Source: Trichuris trichiura (taxonomy: Eukaryota; Nematoda; Enoplea; Trichinellida; Trichuridae). Taken from it: a stretch of DNA of 64,000 nucleotides. Below, piece by piece: positions 1 to 10,848 of the stretch; position 1 is the first letter of the stretch; each line of letters begins with the position of its first letter. The position numbers and the translations under genes were made by a program. Below the pieces are notes generated by a model, which had not been told where the DNA came from, made no database searches, and saw nothing but the letters and a program-made list of their open reading frames with translations. The stretch covers positions 992,001 through 1,056,000 of the forward strand of contig JBAJFE010000047.1 in assembly GCA_037903355.1 (NCBI GenBank), given 5' to 3'.

Positions 1-1
1 A

Positions 2-280
2 ATAGTTGCCAGCCTGCTTTGTTGCGGGAAGAAAGGCAAATTAAAATCGGCCAAAAAAGAAGAGCCGGAGGACGCTTCTGTTGAAAGCGCCGAAAAGAAA
101 AAAGACACGCCGGTTGGAGCTCCGGATAAAAAAAGTGAAAACATCTCTGCTTCTTCAAGTTCGAAAGGTCCGGAAGTCGCGAAATCTGGCGAGAAAAAAG
201 ATGCCAGCCGCAAAGATGATAGTGTTAAAGGGAAGGTCGCAACTTCTAAAGTCAGGAAAGTCGAAATTGTGGTGGAATAA
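2..280 (+). CDS. C-terminal part of an unidentified gene, lysine/serine-rich cytoplasmic-type tail (5' end outside window)
   Basis: An open frame runs from the window edge at base 2 to a TAA at 278-280, giving about 92 residues. It opens with a short hydrophobic stretch ending in a double cysteine (residues about 1-8) and then becomes strongly charged, with many Lys, Glu and Ser. This looks like the end of a transmembrane helix followed by a cytoplasmic tail, although only the last residues of the helix are visible. I do not recognise the family. An AATAAA at 430-435, about 150 bp after the stop, could serve this gene. The frame is supported by codon-like composition and the absence of stops, not by homology, and an upstream exon boundary near the edge cannot be excluded. 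Confidence 0.45.
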   Translation: MVASLLCCGKKGKLKSAKKEEPEDASVESAEKKKDTPVGAPDKKSENISASSSSKGPEVAKSGEKKDASRKDDSVKGKVATSKVRKVEIVVE

Positions 281-429
281 CGATTTCTTAGAAAAAGACC
301 GCCCACTGTATTTTTGGTTTCGAGATGTGCACTGTTGTTTTAAAAATAATGTTCTTCAATGGAGCTGCTTTGCTCTGCAGATGCTCTGCGAGCTGTTTGT
401 ATGGAGCGCAATACGTGCTTGCCAAACTC

Positions 430-435
430 AATAAA
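430..435 (+). terminator. Candidate poly(A) signal AATAAA
   Basis: A canonical AATAAA lies 150 bp downstream of the stop of the gene entering from the left edge. It is the only such hexamer I noted near that stop. Chance occurrence is possible. Confidence 0.35.
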
Positions 436-924
436 GCAGAACAATGTAGATGTCTTTCCTCGTTTATGCCACGTAAGCAATACACAGGCAAACTTTCCTT
501 ACTTCGCTACAGTAGTCTAAATGATAACCACGTTACAGCGGAAAGACATCTGAAACTGCGCCCGGAGCTGGTTAGCAACACTGCGCGCCTTTCATCGCGT
601 TTTCGGCGGTTAGATAAAGTAAAGAGAAGTGCTGCTGCAGTATCTGAGTTCCAGTTAAGAATAACTGATGAAACATAATTGCCTATTGCAAAAACCGCCT
701 TCTTTCTTTGACGCACGCTGAATTCTACTGCTAAGGTGCCGTTTGAAAATCAGAAAATAAACTCATTTAAAGTCAAAGCTGCTATATGCGTTTTATAAAT
801 TTTGCAGGATTGCAGGGGTTTCTGTTAGCTTTTGTTGCGATTGCTTTGGCGCCTGATGCGTCGTCGACACCGAGCGAGCTTATAATAAGTAATTAGTCGA
901 TCAGATTACGGCTTGCGAGGACAT

Positions 925-1870
925 TAAGTTCAGATAGTATCCATTTTTGACGAGCTGACAAAAACAGCGACTGAAGTGACTGCGGCGGTACGATACCATG
1001 ATGACGTAGCATGCGGTAAGGTGTAGCTTATGAGAGATGACAAACGATTCGTTTTTCGGAAGTTGATCTAGGAAGCTCCAAAAGCTCTTTAAAACCCATT
1101 TAACATAGCCGATAACAGTGAACCGCTTATGTTCACGGCATATATGAGCTGCCTGGGAGATTTGGAGTAAACTTAAGTTTTGGAGTGGAATTATAGCGCG
1201 GCTTATTCAAGTTTGCAAGAGTCGGCGAGGGCTACAGATTTATGGTAAACGTTGGCGTTAGTCACGCGGCATTTTATTGTCCGCAGTCCGTTCTTAATTA
1301 TATATGCGATGTTCTGAACGGAGATCGGTTGCCATGTCGGTACGCTATCGATCAAATTCAACCGAATACAAGACTACCCAAAGGTGAACCAAAAAATGTC
1401 GGCCGGATGATTAAGAGAACTCAGGTAACTGTAACTCATTGCGCACGTAGAACGCACTCCCGAATTATCAGCGCAGTTCCAGATGCTGGTCGGCAGATAT
1501 TTACGTTGCGGGATAACCGTGATGGTGTTACCGGTTATATCAAGGAAAGATTTACCGAACTAATTTTTCCAAGAATGCCGACTTTACAAACCGGTAGCAA
1601 AAACGGAAGTATTTATTTGTGAGTCGAAATGCGCATCGTCGTTGAGAAGTAACGTTACGGTGCGGAAAAATTGTCCAGCGCTCAAACGACTTTGGCGATT
1701 CGGCAACGCACCGTGGACGCACCAACACGTTTGGGGATGTGCATGGAGATGATGCATGAGGCGAATCTGGAGAGCGATGAATTTTTGCAAGAGCTTGGAT
1801 TACAGTTTCCTCAGACATCTGTTGAAGTTCGTGGTCACGTTTTGCCGATTGTCGTTCCGTGAACAAATAG
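925..1870 (+). pseudogene. Argonaute-family pseudogene fragment (PAZ and L2 region, possibly part of the N domain)
   Basis: One frame between 1197 and 1862 reads through an Argonaute PAZ domain and the following linker. It has the MVNVGVSHAAFY stretch (1242 on) matching the family pattern MLNVDVSATAFYKAQPVIEF, the QVTVTHC strand, and the linker SSAQTTLAIRQ...DAPTR...GHVLP, matching LTDNQTSTMIK...SAPDR...GRVLP. The same frame is broken by TAG at 1194-1196, TGA at 1620-1622, TAA at 1650-1652 and TGA at 1860-1862, at places where relatives have sense codons. Upstream, about 925-1170, another frame with several stops resembles an N-domain fragment (SIFDELTKT, DDKRFVFRKLI). No PIWI domain follows. 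The breaks make a dead copy much more likely than an intron-rich gene. Seen: frame and stops. Known: Argonaute motifs recalled from memory. Inferred: loss of function. Confidence 0.65.
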
Positions 1871-1889
1871 TATCGTCCAGGTATAACAT

Positions 1890-2288
1890 TTACAAAACTG
1901 AATTTTCTGGAACAAAGTAAGTCTTTTCGTCATCTAAGAAAATGATCCATTTGCCAGTAAAAATTGCCCTAAGAATGGGTTGTTCACCGCAAGAAAAGAA
2001 AGAAAATAATCCTATTAAGAATTTGACTATAAATAGCAACATCGCATCCACAGATAAAGCACTAGAAAAGCAAACTGTAACACCATTTTCATCTGTTCGC
2101 AAAGCGTTATCTGTTTGAACCCCGAAAGATTTTCCACCCACTCTTAACTGCGCTGGCTCTTTTAACGGAAATGTATCATTTCCAGTCCAGTTAGTTGGTA
2201 CGAAAACGCGAGTATGTACAAGGCACCACCTGAAACGTGCGTAGACAAGACTATCGTTTACAGTAAGCGACTTTGAGGAAAGCTTCAA
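1890..2288 (-). other. Open frame of 132 codons, possible exon(s) of an unknown gene
   Basis: A minus-strand frame stays open over 399 bp and its translation has protein-like composition, including a hydrophobic stretch near residues 83-97. It begins at a TTG rather than an ATG, and a plausible donor (CAG|GTGG) lies early in it, so it could be an exon with a downstream partner. I recognise no family. The 1871-2891 interval otherwise shows nothing I can name. Chance ORF is a serious alternative. Confidence 0.2.
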
Positions 2289-2891
2289 CGGTTTTTTATG
2301 ATTTTTCTAAGGGCGAAAGAGTTTTTGCGTACTCTTTTTTTGAGGCAAAGCCTTGAACTTCGGCAAGCGCAAGGGAAAAAATCGCAATTACAAAAAGCGA
2401 ACCTGAGAAGCAGAAAAAGTTTCTCGTAAACCACATACTTCCGAAGAACATTACTAAATCCAATAAGTCGTTTCGGTGAGTAAATATTAATTGTCAACGC
2501 ATAAGAACGCGTTACGAAAATGTAACGGTGGCTGCAATGAAAGCCAGCCAATATAGTAGTACCGAATGATGTTTTTCAAATGTTGTAAATGTCCGAAGCA
2601 GTAAAATGCGCAAAAGCTCGATAAACTTGCCTGAAAGGGTCACGTCACAAAGCTGTTTGCTACTACTGGCTAATAAACGAAATTAAAAATATAGAATTAC
2701 CGAGAAATAGTAACAGCACTTTATTAGACAGTTGTGAATTCAAGTTGGTTAATGTTGAAAACTTTATTTATTGAAAATTGCAACTCCTTTAAGAAACGTT
2801 TGTTATAAAAAACGGCATCGTCTAATTGCATATTGTACGTAGAAAATTTACCGCGGCAAAGCTACCGCTGGTGTTCCCAAGTTGGCAAAGA

Positions 2892-3683
2892 TCACTTGTG
2901 AAAAGTGATTAGCAAACTGTGGAGCTGATCGCGAGACATCAAACGTGCCAATGCCGGGGCTTCCTGGCCTGACAATAGGACGTGTAGCGGAGAAGAAAAA
3001 CGAATCAAATCCGACTGAGTTGCGTTCATCAATGAACGGATGCCAACGAAGGCGGACACGATCGACACGACTGCTTCCAACAAGCAGACGAGCAGCAAAC
3101 ATGCACGGAATGTGGACTCTTGCGTATTGCAATATCCTCGATGGCATAGATAATTGATTGAAGTGATTGATTCAAAAACGATGGCCAATGTGAGAACGAG
3201 AGATGCGAAGGAAAAGATTACTAGAATAGTGATGGTGCCTTTATCGAGACGCTTCGAAGCGATAAGACTGGTTATTCCAGTAATTACGAAGCAAATGCCT
3301 GCCATAACGGCGAACACGGTTCCAGTGATCCAGTTGGTGGCCAAATCGAAGACGATCAAAAAGGAACCAAAAATTACGTGAAGAGCCCCAAGCAAAAGGC
3401 CGCACACTCGGCAATCCCAAGGTCTAGCCGGCTTGTACAAATGAGTGGGACGACGAAAAATGCTTGGACGTGGCTTCTCCCTTCGCTGTTCCATTCTTTC
3501 GTACTCAACGAGCAGAGGATCCGACGCTCGACTGGACGAGCTGTACTTCGGCAATTTCTAAATAACATTTGCGGAACAGTTGATTAGTTCGAGCGCGAAC
3601 CAACTGGCAGTTACCTCAGCTTTATGGCACTGTCGTGCAAGCGCGTGAAGGCTCTCACGGCGCAAGCTGCTGGTTTCGCGCAT
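2892..3683 (-). CDS. Four-span membrane protein (tetraspan, nematode-type, function unknown)
   Basis: Two exons, 3615-3683 and 2892-3557, join in phase 0 across a 57-bp intron (GTAACT...TTTAG), giving about 244 residues. The N-terminal 75 residues are charged and serine-rich. Four hydrophobic segments follow: one starting CRVCGLLLGALHVIFGSFLI, one containing GTVFAVMAGICFVITGITSL, one containing TITILVIFSFASLVLTLAIV and one containing ACLLLVCLLEAVVSIVSAFV. A loop with two cysteines lies between the third and fourth. This four-span layout with glycine-rich helix 1-2 packing recalls CD20/MS4A-like families, but I cannot assign it. The second helix, basic loop and third helix resemble units of the 16-span protein at 49341-51407. 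The start at 3683 is the nearest in-frame ATG. An acceptor-like TTCAG lies just upstream of it, so a further 5' exon or a trans-splice site is possible. Confidence 0.6.
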
Positions 3684-6600
3684 AGCTTCAGTGCTGAATT
3701 TTTTCCAAAAACTTATCAATCTATTACGTTTCCAAGAGGACGTCAAATGAAGTTTCAATTTTCTTCTGCTGCATGACCAAATTCGGGGATGCACTTCCGC
3801 TTGCAAATAGCATATTCCAAACTAACTGCCTTCTCCGGCTAAAAGTGTTCGACGTTTTGACTTTACCGACTAATGCTTCATTTGAGAAACAAAAAGCTTC
3901 TGTCCGTCAGCAAAGAAAGTAATACGCTGGCAACCGGATTCGCGAACTGCCATGCATAGTAGAGTGACCAGTGGAAAAATGAGTTTTTCTTCACATACGC
4001 ATTCATAAAAAAAGCCCAAAAAGCCGAGACGGTTACCTATGCAAATCTCTCCAAACTCATGAACGACACAGCCATCCTACCTTCAGACTTACGGTATCAG
4101 TTATTGTATGGATAAATAAAACATAGTTTTCTTAGTCACTCTTGCGCCTGATGCATTCACTTTTTCAAAACTCGATAATTCAATACGTTCAGCGGTATGA
4201 CATGCAAAGCAACCCATCGTGAATTGCTATCGAACTGCAAAGGCTGCTCAAGCTGCAATGCTTTTGGGGAAGCGTCGTCGTTTTGAAAAATTGCATATTT
4301 ACGTCTGTATTTTGGCGTCAAAGCTAACTAGTGTCATTGAAGGAACTGAGAACGGACTTTCAATCAAAGTCAAAGAGAAAACCTTGTTGTTACACACATT
4401 TCGCTGTGTTTCACCGTTAGCATTGCCTTTGGGATAATGACAATTTTATTCCAGGCAATAAGGCTCATTTTCAATACTGAAGAAGCAGACTCGCCGGCAT
4501 AGCGTATGTCGAAAAGGAACAGCGCTACCAATTAATTGTGGATGTGGACATATTTACGTTCCCATTCACCTGACTACAATTAACAGCGTGAACAACGACA
4601 TGACTGCGTCGATAGTTTTCGTTAACCGCATTCAGAAATCTGAGAAAGATTAGGTCGAAAAACGTTGAACAAATGGATTTGCAACGTGCTCATGTAGCAG
4701 AGCAACGACGTGGGGCATATAACCCACAAATTAAGTTCACCTTAAGAAAGTGAAAATAAACTTTTCCTAAACTACCTGAACACACCTCATCAGGCTTTCG
4801 CGTAACAACCCAAAACGACATACAATCCTACGCTACCAAAAACAGTCAGTGCGGTTTTAGCGGAACAGAAGAATCAGGATTTTTCTGTCTAACACAAGCA
4901 CTACTTGTCTACTGCAGAAGTATAGACTCAAAGCATCAAGAAGTTCTTCATGGCACCAATTACCTCTACAAGTACTAAGTTTTGTTTTTCTGTAACTGTT
5001 TCCATCCAATCGCCTACAATTTATTTTTTTGGCGTTTCTAGCTACTATTGCAACAAGTACCCATTGTTCTCTTAGTAGAAGCACATATCAATGAAATATG
5101 CTTGTAGCGCATGGTTAATTAGTGCTACTTGAATTCGACTGTTAACAATAACGTAGGAACAAAAGGCTAATGTACAACAAAACGCATCATTGTTTATCAA
5201 TAAGATTAGCCATGTTATTAATAAGGAAAAACAGTTATTAGCGTTGTTTTCAAATGCACGCATCTGCGATTGCGCTGCTAATTTATACTGACGTGTTGCC
5301 TGATCAGAGAACTACCTGACTATCCTTCTCGTCGTACTGTCGTTGTTCTCTCGCTAAAGAGACAAAACAAATTGTACATTTTAGCTTAGCTTATTTAATG
5401 TGACGGAAAAAATTGCCTTGCGACAACTTGACAGCATTCAATGAATGACACAGGGAATAGGTGATGTCCTGTCGTAAGTTAAACAACACTTGATTACATG
5501 CGTTATTGGGTGCTCAAACGGGCCTTAAACATGAGCTCAACGGCCAGACAGTTAAGCAAAAAAGGTAGACGAAGCGTGAATACATAAACAAACAAAGTAA
5601 AAGTACAAAAAATCTTAAATAACAAACAGACAAACCAAAAGTCAAATGCACAAAAGAAGGACAAATTCTGCCAGAGTATAAATAGTCGAACTGTAACTTC
5701 AATTGAAACAAAATCATCAAAGCAGACAAACTTTCCAGAACAAAAAAGAGAATGAATAAATTTGGCGAGTAATCGTCAGCTCACGTACAAGTTGGAAGAC
5801 TGCTGCTATTAAAATCGCATTAAAATTTAACCCGTATTATTTTCTGTTACAGATGCTTGCTTTAAAGTCAACATTTCGAAAATAACAATTGATTCAAGCT
5901 GAACATCATTTTTACTACTGGCTTACGGTAACAGCAGGTACGAAAACCTATGAAAAAAACTTGGCTTCAGGCACAATTGCTACTCACAGGGCAATTTCCT
6001 TATTAAAATCCGGGACTTGGATAAAAATTGCTAAGATCTTTGGGAAGCCCACGTTTTTATTGAAGCGCCCAGAAGTCGACTTGCCGCTTAAATGCTTCAC
6101 CTCAAAATTGGAGCATCAGAACAACTGAGTAGCAGAACGCGTTCTTGGACGTATTACACTTGCACTGCTACAAAAAGCTAAAAGGATCTATCAGATCCCA
6201 TCGTCAGGGTATTAGTAGGGCAACCTATGTTACATCTTGCACTTAAGGCAACTTTTTCACATGACCTTATGGGCTGAACGATAACTTACTGTTGACACAT
6301 GTTTGTAGGCTACCCAAATTTAAAAATGCTTCCCTTCATGGCTGCGCCTTTCCATGCCAACCATAAATCTGAAAGGGCAAACAAAGCTGAAAATCACAGA
6401 CTACGACTCCAAAGCCACCTTATCCCCTGGTGACGTCACGTATAGAAAGTAAAAGCGTATTGCAGGTTGGCAAACCGCGACATGCAATCGAAGATCGTGC
6501 AAAGAGAAAAAAATGATTTCATTTCACCCAATTCCACAGGTTCGCTTGAAAACGCTAAAAATGCATTACCAGTACACAGTTACAACAATACTTCATTGTT

Positions 6601-8248
6601 TTCGAACAAGGACAATCTTGCGAACAATGTCAAGCTAGTGTCATAAGCTCGTTGGAGGCGCGAAAAATGTACACAGAGCCTACTTGGCGCGAAATTCGCT
6701 CTGTAATCTAAAGTTCTACAGTCATACTGTGGAAAATTGAACTCAAAGTTTTGCCAAACTTATAATGCATCATAGGAGCTCAAAGCCATCACTCACCGTT
6801 GCAGCTTCGTGCAGAACTTTGACAATCAACAGGAAGGAGAGAACATTCCAAGCACGCTCTATTTAAGGGTCTATAAATTAGTCGCTTCCAAAAATGCAAA
6901 CCGCGCTTCGTGTAAGAGGCGATTGACGGATTTTTAAAAAGAGCGTTCTTAAAACTATCCCTTCCCGCTAGTGCCTATTTACGATTGATAAATATCGAAG
7001 GAATAGTTTGAGGCAGTGTCGTCTCGCTGTTTCAAAATCTTTTAACTACGCATCGAGAAATGGTAAAACAACAATGAACATGGGTGTCCATATTGTCATT
7101 AGTTAATTATTGTAAGCGTTACGTACTTCGGAAATGCGCCATTTTGCCCGTAGTACCTTCGAGTAAAAACAAGAAAAGTTCTGTCGAGGTAGTATTGTCA
7201 AAAACCTTCTCAATGTGAAAAACATGTTCAAGTGTTACATAAACGGGCTTACTTCAAAACGGATGGGTACAAGTTTTCATTCAATGAGCTGCATTCATTC
7301 TTCAGTGACGCCTTTGTGTCCAGGCGCTTCTCCCGCCTTAAGAATGCCTGCCAAAAAAAACTGTTACGGGAAACAGTGCACCTCGTATAAAGTGTAGTTG
7401 TGCTCTAGTCATCATAACAACTCAGCAACGCTAGAATTTAACTTGGATAAACTGGACTTGCGGAAATAGAGCAGTCATATACGCTGTGGACATGCAGCGA
7501 GTAAGTTTAGATGCTTAAAGGCAGTTGTCATGCGTTCTATATCTTCAGACTTTGCTTCAAGCGATTATATTACGTTTCAACTGCTTCATGGCCACCAGGC
7601 TATCTTCTTAACTTAAACTTGCTAAATCCATTCTAAGACTACTTGGATATTATGCAAATTAGATTAATAAAAAAAATCATAAAAGCTGGAAAAGCAGCCT
7701 ACAACCGAGTTCGTAATAGGATGGCGGGCGCTGTTTTCCCAATTCCAGCTTCTCAATGGAAATACGCATTGACAAGTTACTATCACATACCAGGCAATGA
7801 ATATCGCGCGTCGAAGGGTAACATACGAAAACTTTGGGGTGGTATTAACTTGTGCGTGAAAAAATTAAGCGCTTGAATAAGCGTGAGGCGCCCGGCTAGG
7901 TGCTGCGCCTATTCGCTTTTAAACGGAGGTCGCGCCTTTGTGCGGGCGACATTTTCAGATTGCCTGCCAAAGCTGCTCGGCATTGCAAAAGACCCAAAGC
8001 CGAAAATTGAGCAACAACTGCGCGCCTTGGACAGATAAACAATACTCACCGTCGACGCAAGGTGAAATAAAAACAGCCTACCAAGCTTGCCTGCGGCCGC
8101 GCGAGTTCGCAAGAACGACGGTCCGCTAAGGGTCGGACCTCTCTCCGAACGCGCAGCTGTCCAAAGATATCGAATTGAGGAAAGAAGAATGAGAAGAATT
8201 AAAAAAATATTTCTTCACGCCTCGTGCCAAATTTCTCAAATGCTTTAT
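3684..8248. other. Interval without a recognisable gene
   Basis: About 4.6 kb in which I see only short open frames with no recognisable motif, no convincing exon chains, and no RNA gene. It separates the tetraspan gene from the 3' end of DPH5, both of which are on the minus strand. Confidence 0.4.
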
Positions 8249-8249
8249 T
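8244..8249 (-). terminator. AATAAA poly(A) signal overlapping the DPH5 stop codon
   Basis: On the minus strand the gene ends TGAATAAA, so the hexamer begins with the last base of the stop codon. If used, the 3' UTR would be only a couple of dozen bases long, as is common in compact nematode genomes. Confidence 0.5.
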
Positions 8250-10726
8250 CATTCCCACAGGCTAAGCATTGAATCTTCCAACTCGTGTGTTTCCCCTACA
8301 ATTGCTATGGAATGCAGCGGAGGACCGAGGTTTACGTGACACATATCTTTAAGCGACCGGCAGACGATCTGTTGACTGTGCCAGCCAATCCGCGCTAAAC
8401 CAACGCATCTAGTTGTGCTTTGCAGTACTAAAATCGCAGTCGTTCGAATAGAGAGGCGTATTAGGATTTTTGCACCAACCAGTTGGATTACCCATTTTTC
8501 TTCTTCTTTCCCAAATGTCCATCAAAATACGGGCAGCTTCGTTGGCAAGCATGAACCGGGGTGGCTCGTATATTTTTCGATCTCTTAGGTAAAAACAAAG
8601 AGTAAAAAATCATTTGGCGAAACTGCGTCAGCCGACCTTATTATATTTTCCACCGAGCGCTCTTTGACCTTCAGATCGAGAAGGCACAACGTGTGAAAGC
8701 CGTTTTTCAAATTTACTTCTATTTGGTCGAAGAAGCTCTCAGGCTTGTATTCCGCAGTCCAAAAGACGATCGAAACGGTTTTTCCAAAGTTGTACAACTA
8801 AAACACAGTCGCTTGAAAAGCCACAGATCCGCTGGAGCGGAGGTTTCGCTTTCGTTTACCCTTCACATGACGCGCTTCCCTCAATTTGTCATAGCGCAAT
8901 CTTTGAAGGAAACGCGCGTGTCAATGAAAAACGTTTGAATTGCGAGTAACTCCGCTGCGAACGACTTAAGTTGCAATTCGTTCAGCGATGCTTAGAATGA
9001 CGACACTTTTTAGAAAAGAACTTGACAAACTCGGACAGTGCGTCCATTGTGGTACATTTATACTCACATTTCAAACATTTGCATAAGAGCATTCTATTAC
9101 TAAATAGCCTAAAGAGAATAATGGGCTTCTCTCGCTACGGATAGGTTTCATTCGCTTGATGGTCTCCCAGATGACTAATCGTATCTAATAAAGTATTCAC
9201 GCAAAGACGAAACCTAAACCTTGAAGGACAGTTGTGAGAAAAACGTGAAACACCGCCAAATGCATGACCGCAAGGGACTCTGCCTTCGTTGGGAAACGAA
9301 TCACGGAAGCTCTTCTCCGACTGAAGTAGAAAGAAAAACAATATGACAAATCAATAGAGTAAAATAATTGCGCTTTAAAATATTGCGCGGGGACGTGACT
9401 TTGAAAAAATCCTATTCAATTAATTCTTTCTTGGAACAGCTCCGAAGGATCGACTTTTTAATGAATTGTTGTTCGATTCTGTGGAATCTCAACCGGCGGC
9501 CAGGTGGATTGTTGGTCAGCGAAAAGCAAACCCCGGACTTCCCTAATTCTCCAGTTATGGTATTGACGACAAAACATCTCTCAAACGGTGCTTACATTGA
9601 GCAAATTCGTAAGTCATCGACAAAAAAAGGGTATCGTACAACTCAGGTGTTCTAATAACGTGCTAACGCGTGCGTGAGGCAAAAGTAGCAACAGTTTTGC
9701 AGGGCGGTGGTTCAAGGAAGCATTATTCATCTTGAAAAAGGCTGAACGCCCTGAACAAGTTCACGGATTTTGACTTGCCAGTGACTGCCCTCGCTAGATA
9801 TTTCATATCTTGGAACAGCAGCCGTAGCTACGTCGGCACTAGTATATCCTCAGCATAAGCACTACCAGCTTAAACCAGTCAACGTTAGCTTCTCAGTTAT
9901 CAGTATAGTATCGGTTTGAAGTGAAATAATGGGAGTAACGGGAGCGCTATTCAGGAAACAATGCTCCTCTAATTGACAAAACGGCTTTGTCTTTTTCTGT
10001 AGCAGCTGTTGGCAAAGCGTGGAAGAAAGATAAATTTTCTTTTCTTTGTCATTCAATCTGAGGTCCTTTCAGCAATCGTCAGTTGAAGCTATCGCTGCGA
10101 AAGCGATTAATGAGGCGAAGAGGTGATGGATGGACCGCATTTCACCGCGACATTTGATATATGCCGGCTTACCTGAAGTCCGCAACAACCGATAGCAGAA
10201 AGAACAGACGCATTATGTATCACCTCCACTGGAATGTGATACTCTTTAGCTTGAAGGTAAAGTGAGCAATGAGTAGTAGCTCTGAAAGGGAATGAAGAGC
10301 AAAGATGATGAATCAATTTCGACATACAGCGTACGTCGCTTACCCTAGCGGATCGCCTACTACCAAAATACCCACGTCTTCATTTTTTGCTTCTTCAATG
10401 ATCTGCTCTTCAATTAGAAAAAAATTTCTACTTCTGCCAAAGTCGTTACTAACCTTACCACATCCACTTTCCAACAGCTCTCGGTCGCAAGGCAATATTT
10501 CCTTCCCGAAATGCTGTTCCTATGAAAGAAAAAAGAAACACCGACGTTGATGCGCGGAAGAAAAGGCACTTTATGCCAGACAAACCAGCTGAGACATATC
10601 CTGACCGTCAGGCAGAAGAGACGTATACATTTCGAAGTACAATTTTGAACAACGCTGGCCTGCTCGCAAGCCTCGAAGGGTGAGGTCGTCGGGACCCCCT
10701 AACCCCAAACCGATCAAGTAAAGCAT
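8249..10726 (-). CDS. DPH5: Diphthine methyl ester synthase (DPH5)
   Basis: This S-adenosylmethionine-dependent methyltransferase modifies the histidine of elongation factor 2 during diphthamide synthesis in the cytosol. Seven exons join with consistent phases: 10586-10726, 10459-10519, 10344-10407, 10173-10281, 8637-8797, 8492-8583 and 8249-8427, giving 268 residues against about 285 in human. Diagnostic stretches are the start [10 protein letters not shown] (SAM-binding loop), [37 protein letters not shown]..., [23 protein letters not shown] and the C-terminal CVGLARIG and PLHSIAIVG. All catalytic-fold motifs I know are intact. One intron (8798-10172) is 1.4 kb and the others are 62-66 bp and similar. 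It is the most downstream gene of a minus-strand cluster, 122 bp after PIG-M. The ATG is preceded four bases upstream by CTTTAG, a possible trans-splice acceptor. The stop codon overlaps an AATAAA. Confidence 0.93.
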
Positions 10727-10848
10727 GAGGCTAAAGCGAGCAACGTCGTCCGTCACAAAAATAGAATTTACAAAAAAAATGGACTTGCGGTAAACGGTAG
10801 CTTTGATTAGACAATGAAAACGTACCGAAGAAGCGAGGGACAACAACT

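Noticed and set aside
1552..1866. Minus-strand open frame of 104 codons
   Set aside because: Opposite the Argonaute-like frame, which has clear family motifs; no motif of its own.
8119..8138. Short inverted repeat (GGTCCG...CGGACC) downstream of DPH5, considered as a structured RNA or terminator
   Set aside because: Only six base pairs with no flanking conserved elements; too weak to call.
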